Below are positions 4,975 through 6,677 of a DNA stretch of 6,677 nucleotides, piece after piece (the first letter of the stretch is position 1; each line of letters starts with the position of its first letter). The stretch comes from an archaeon (lineage in GTDB: Archaea > Iainarchaeota > Iainarchaeia > Iainarchaeales > Iainarchaeaceae). The notes beneath the pieces are model-generated. The model was not told the DNA's origin and did not search any database. It saw nothing but the letters and a program-made list of their open reading frames with translations. Both the position numbers and the translations under genes were made by a program. The DNA lies in assembly GCA_024653865.1 (NCBI GenBank), contig JANLHD010000071.1:1-6677 (forward strand), in the 5' to 3' direction.

Positions 4975-5736
4975 TTAGGTTATTGCCACGTATTGGTAAA
5001 AATCCGCATTTTTTGAATAAGTTTTTTTATAATCGGAGTATTGGGAAATTTTTTTGAAACCCGCCTTTTTCAGAAGGTTTAGCAATTCTCCCCTTTTGAA
5101 AGGATAAAGCTCAAGCCTTGCTTTTCTTTTTCTTGCGGTGTCACTGTACTCGAACACCACCTTTTCAGGCGTGATTTCAATGGGTGTGCCATGAACCTTA
5201 TTTCCGCAGTACACATAATTCGCACTATACCGAAAATCCCCTTTGAGTATTGCCTTGTTATTGTCGAGAATGTACTGGTAATTTCTTTCATCAATTATAA
5301 GAATTCCGCCATTTACAAGCATCTTCCTGAACTGTGTGAGGGTTTTCAAGCGGTCTTTTTCGTCAAAAAGATATGTTAGTGAATTCCCCAGGCAGATGAC
5401 CGCATCAAATGATTTTTCAAAATGCTTGCCCAGTTCCCTCCAGTCATAGCTTGTTATGTTCAGCTTGACTTTTTCTCTCCTTGCGTTTTCCTGCGCTTTT
5501 TTTATGAACAGAAGGTCAAGGTCGTTACTTGTAACTTCAAAGCCTTCCTTTAGGAGATAGATTGTATCGCATCCGTCTCCTAGGCACGCTTCAAAAATTC
5601 TTTGGCAATTGTTCTCAAGCAGTGTTTTTTTTAGAAATCCGTCTTCCCCTTGCCTTCTTTTTTTCCAATCTATAAAGTCGGCCCACATATCAACAAGGGC
5701 CATTGAATTGTAATTATCACTTATTATTTTTTCCAT
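4975..5736 (-). CDS. Glycine/sarcosine N-methyltransferase-like SAM methyltransferase
   Basis: Class I S-adenosylmethionine-dependent methyltransferase, 253 residues. Motif I is RIFEACLGDGCDTIYLL (46-62), where the usual acidic residue is Glu49 and the glycines are Gly53 and Gly55. The acidic end of strand 2 is VTSNDLD (68-74). Motif IV is DAVICLGNSLTYL (111-123), followed by GGILIIDERNYQYILD (143-158). The last two are strikingly close to animal glycine N-methyltransferase (DAVICLGNSFAHL and LLVIDHRNYDYIL, from memory). The C-terminal YSDYKKTY and FYQYV also fit that family. Substrate is uncertain: glycine, sarcosine or another small amine. The ATG at 5736 is about 22 bp from a TATA-like box, suggesting a leaderless transcript. 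T6 and T7 runs at 5009-5028 (+) inside its 3' end may terminate the converging regulator transcript. Confidence 0.8.
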   Translation of the reverse strand: MEKIISDNYNSMALVDMWADFIDWKKRRQGEDGFLKKTLLENNCQRIFEACLGDGCDTIYLLKEGFEVTSNDLDLLFIKKAQENARREKVKLNITSYDWRELGKHFEKSFDAVICLGNSLTYLFDEKDRLKTLTQFRKMLVNGGILIIDERNYQYILDNNKAILKGDFRYSANYVYCGNKVHGTPIEITPEKVVFEYSDTARKRKARLELYPFKRGELLNLLKKAGFKKISQYSDYKKTYSKNADFYQYVAIT

Positions 5737-5752
5737 TCAAATACCTTTTAGG

Positions 5753-5765
5753 GATTTATACTAAA
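5753..5765 (-). promoter_or_regulatory. TATA-like box of the methyltransferase gene
   Basis: The minus strand reads TTTAGTATAAATCCC around 5766-5752. The TATAAA core (5760-5755) is about 22 bp before the ATG at 5736, so transcription would begin at or next to the start codon. Only a weak AGGT precedes the ATG, in keeping with leaderless translation. Confidence 0.45.
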
Positions 5766-5794
5766 ATCTTTGGATTTTCTCCAATAATATTGTT

Positions 5795-5809
5795 TCCCAA
5801 GGTTTGGGA
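5795..5809 (-). terminator. Weak hairpin after the kinase-like gene
   Basis: TCCCAA-GGT-TTGGGA forms a 6-bp inverted repeat with a 3-nt loop, starting 4 bp past the shifted-frame stop of the kinase-like gene (5813). On the minus strand it is followed by AACAATATTATT, with no proper T-run, so termination is only a possibility. Confidence 0.3.
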
Positions 5810-5812
5810 GGC

Positions 5813-5983
5813 TCATTTTTTTCTGATGAGCTCAAAAAGCGCCTTCGCGGCCTCTTGGGGTCCGATTCGCTCCATGCCCAAAACCCCGAGCTGGGTGTTT
5901 ATTTGCCCCACAAAAACGCCCGCCTCAAAGAGCTTTGCAAAATATTTTTCCGCCAAAGCATCATGCTCCTTTTGAACTGCGCG
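5813..5983 (-). other. Out-of-frame C-terminal segment of the kinase-like gene (-1 frame)
   Basis: After the run CCCC (minus strand, 5986-5983) the -1 frame gives 56 residues, starting RAVQKEHDALAEKYFAKLFE and ending ALFELIRKK, then TGA. It is an amphipathic, protein-like sequence joining smoothly to the upstream FGP. The annotated frame instead continues for 27 residues of basic, low-quality sequence and stops at 5899. The simplest reading is one missing C in the run, by sequencing error or mutation. A true -1 slip of the P-site Pro codon from CCC to CCC is also possible because re-pairing would be perfect. Confidence 0.75.
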
Positions 5984-6677
5984 GGGCCGAAAATATTCGC
6001 ATAATACGCGCCAACAATTCCTGTATCCACGGTGGTTCCCTTTGCCATTCTCTTTCCCTCGCGAAAAACCGCCATCGCCTCTTTCGGGGAATTGAATTTC
6101 TTTATGAACTCGCCGCCTCTTACAGGCTCGTAATTGTTTGCGTACAAAAAGAAATCCACTTCCCAGCCGTGCAATATTTCCTGCAAGGTTGTAATTGGAA
6201 GAACCGCCCTTGCATTCACTTTCGAGGGGCTCATAATTATTGAGCGGTCAATGTTGCCGAATGCATAGCCCGCATCCAAATCATCGAGGCGCACAAACGC
6301 GCCGGTTTCGGTCCCATACGCCTTTATGCTTCCGTTCTCAATTGAAAGCGAACCCATGTCATCGAACACAATTGGCATGTCCTTTATGTGCTCCTCGCCC
6401 AAAATACGAAAGGCCTCAAGCGACTCGCTCTTTCCAGTGCCCGAGTCCCCCACAATTACAACGTTTGCCTTCGAGCCATCCTTGAGCGTGATTCTAGTCA
6501 TCGCGCCGTGCACGGGGAGCCTTCCCCTTGCAATCATTATGGAATTGTAGAGCGTTAGCATCATCTTCTTCACATACCCAAAGTACGCGAATTCCTCCGC
6601 CACCGGAAGTGCGCCGACCATTATACCGTTTTCCTTGTCGTTGTAGAACACGGTCCTGCTCTTGTACCTTTCGAATG
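5899..6677 (-). CDS. P-loop kinase of the HPr kinase/PEP carboxykinase superfamily (partial, frameshifted)
   Basis: The frame is open through the right window edge, so the N-terminus is missing; the GTG at 6651 is probably internal. Counting that GTG codon as 1, the phosphate-binding loop is VVIVGDSGTGKSES (64-77). It is followed by IVFDDMGSL (94-102), whose acidic pair suits metal binding, then DAGYAFG and VNARAVLP (145-152). Upstream GRLPVHGAM resembles the His-Gly segment of HPr kinase. These features fit the HPr kinase/PEP carboxykinase fold, but the sequence is not a standard HprK or ATP-PEPCK and the phosphoacceptor is unknown. After Pro223 the frame breaks at CCCC; the natural C-terminus appears to run in the -1 frame to 5813. 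The methyltransferase gene follows on the same strand. Confidence 0.65.
   Translation of the reverse strand, partial: FERYKSRTVFYNDKENGIMVGALPVAEEFAYFGYVKKMMLTLYNSIMIARGRLPVHGAMTRITLKDGSKANVVIVGDSGTGKSESLEAFRILGEEHIKDMPIVFDDMGSLSIENGSIKAYGTETGAFVRLDDLDAGYAFGNIDRSIIMSPSKVNARAVLPITTLQEILHGWEVDFFLYANNYEPVRGGEFIKKFNSPKEAMAVFREGKRMAKGTTVDTGIVGAYYANIFGPAQFKRSMMLWRKNILQSSLRRAFLWGK

Noticed and set aside
5737..5812. Possible RNA gene between the kinase-like and methyltransferase genes
   Set aside because: Only one weak 6-bp hairpin and a promoter box are visible; no tRNA-like or other structured fold could be built.
6240..6550. Two + strand open frames opposite the kinase-like gene
   Set aside because: Pro/Ser/His-rich antisense products of the P-loop gene, with no signals.

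Overview
The window reads as a chromosomal segment of an archaeon, most likely a small-genome (DPANN-type) lineage such as Diapherotrites or Micrarchaeota; the phylum is a guess. Evidence for an archaeon: AT-rich TATA-like boxes about 20-30 bp before several starts, two genes that look leaderless, GGTGA/GGAGG ribosome binding sites where a leader exists, a tandem Lrp/AsnC-type regulator, a 45-residue C2H2 zinc-finger protein, and a UppP homologue whose usual catalytic His is Gln. All recognised genes are housekeeping or accessory. No rRNA, tRNA, CRISPR array or insertion sequence was seen.

Left (1-1633, + strand): the 3' part of leuC and a complete leuD, overlapping by 4 bp. They encode the two subunits of 3-isopropylmalate dehydratase (leucine synthesis). 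Both look like the bacterial long form rather than the short archaeal one. At 1744-1881 (+) lies a tiny C2H2 zinc-finger gene with a hairpin-rich leader. It converges with a thioredoxin gene (1925-2251, -) that carries a CSPC active site.

Middle (2298-3864): a 177-bp intergenic stretch holds three tandem 38-bp repeats. Each repeat junction folds into a GC-stem hairpin followed by T6 on the + strand. Then come three minus-strand membrane protein genes: uppP (polyprenyl diphosphate phosphatase) and, upstream of it, two small unknown membrane proteins that are translationally coupled, the stop codon of one lying inside the ribosome binding site of the next. A 108-bp divergent promoter region with two AT-rich dyads separates these from the regulator gene.

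Right (3973-6677): a duplicated Lrp-like regulator (+) converges with a glycine N-methyltransferase-like gene (-). At the right edge is the 3' part of a P-loop kinase of the HPr kinase/PEP carboxykinase superfamily (-). Its reading frame breaks at a run of four C, and a convincing C-terminus continues in the -1 frame.

Points most worth a second look: the -1 frameshift at CCCC, the tandem terminator-like repeats, the dyads in the regulator promoter, the UppP His-to-Gln change, and the bacterial-type leuCD pair. I do not see a clear undescribed multi-gene system. The closest candidate is the small membrane-protein pair next to uppP, divergent from the double Lrp regulator.
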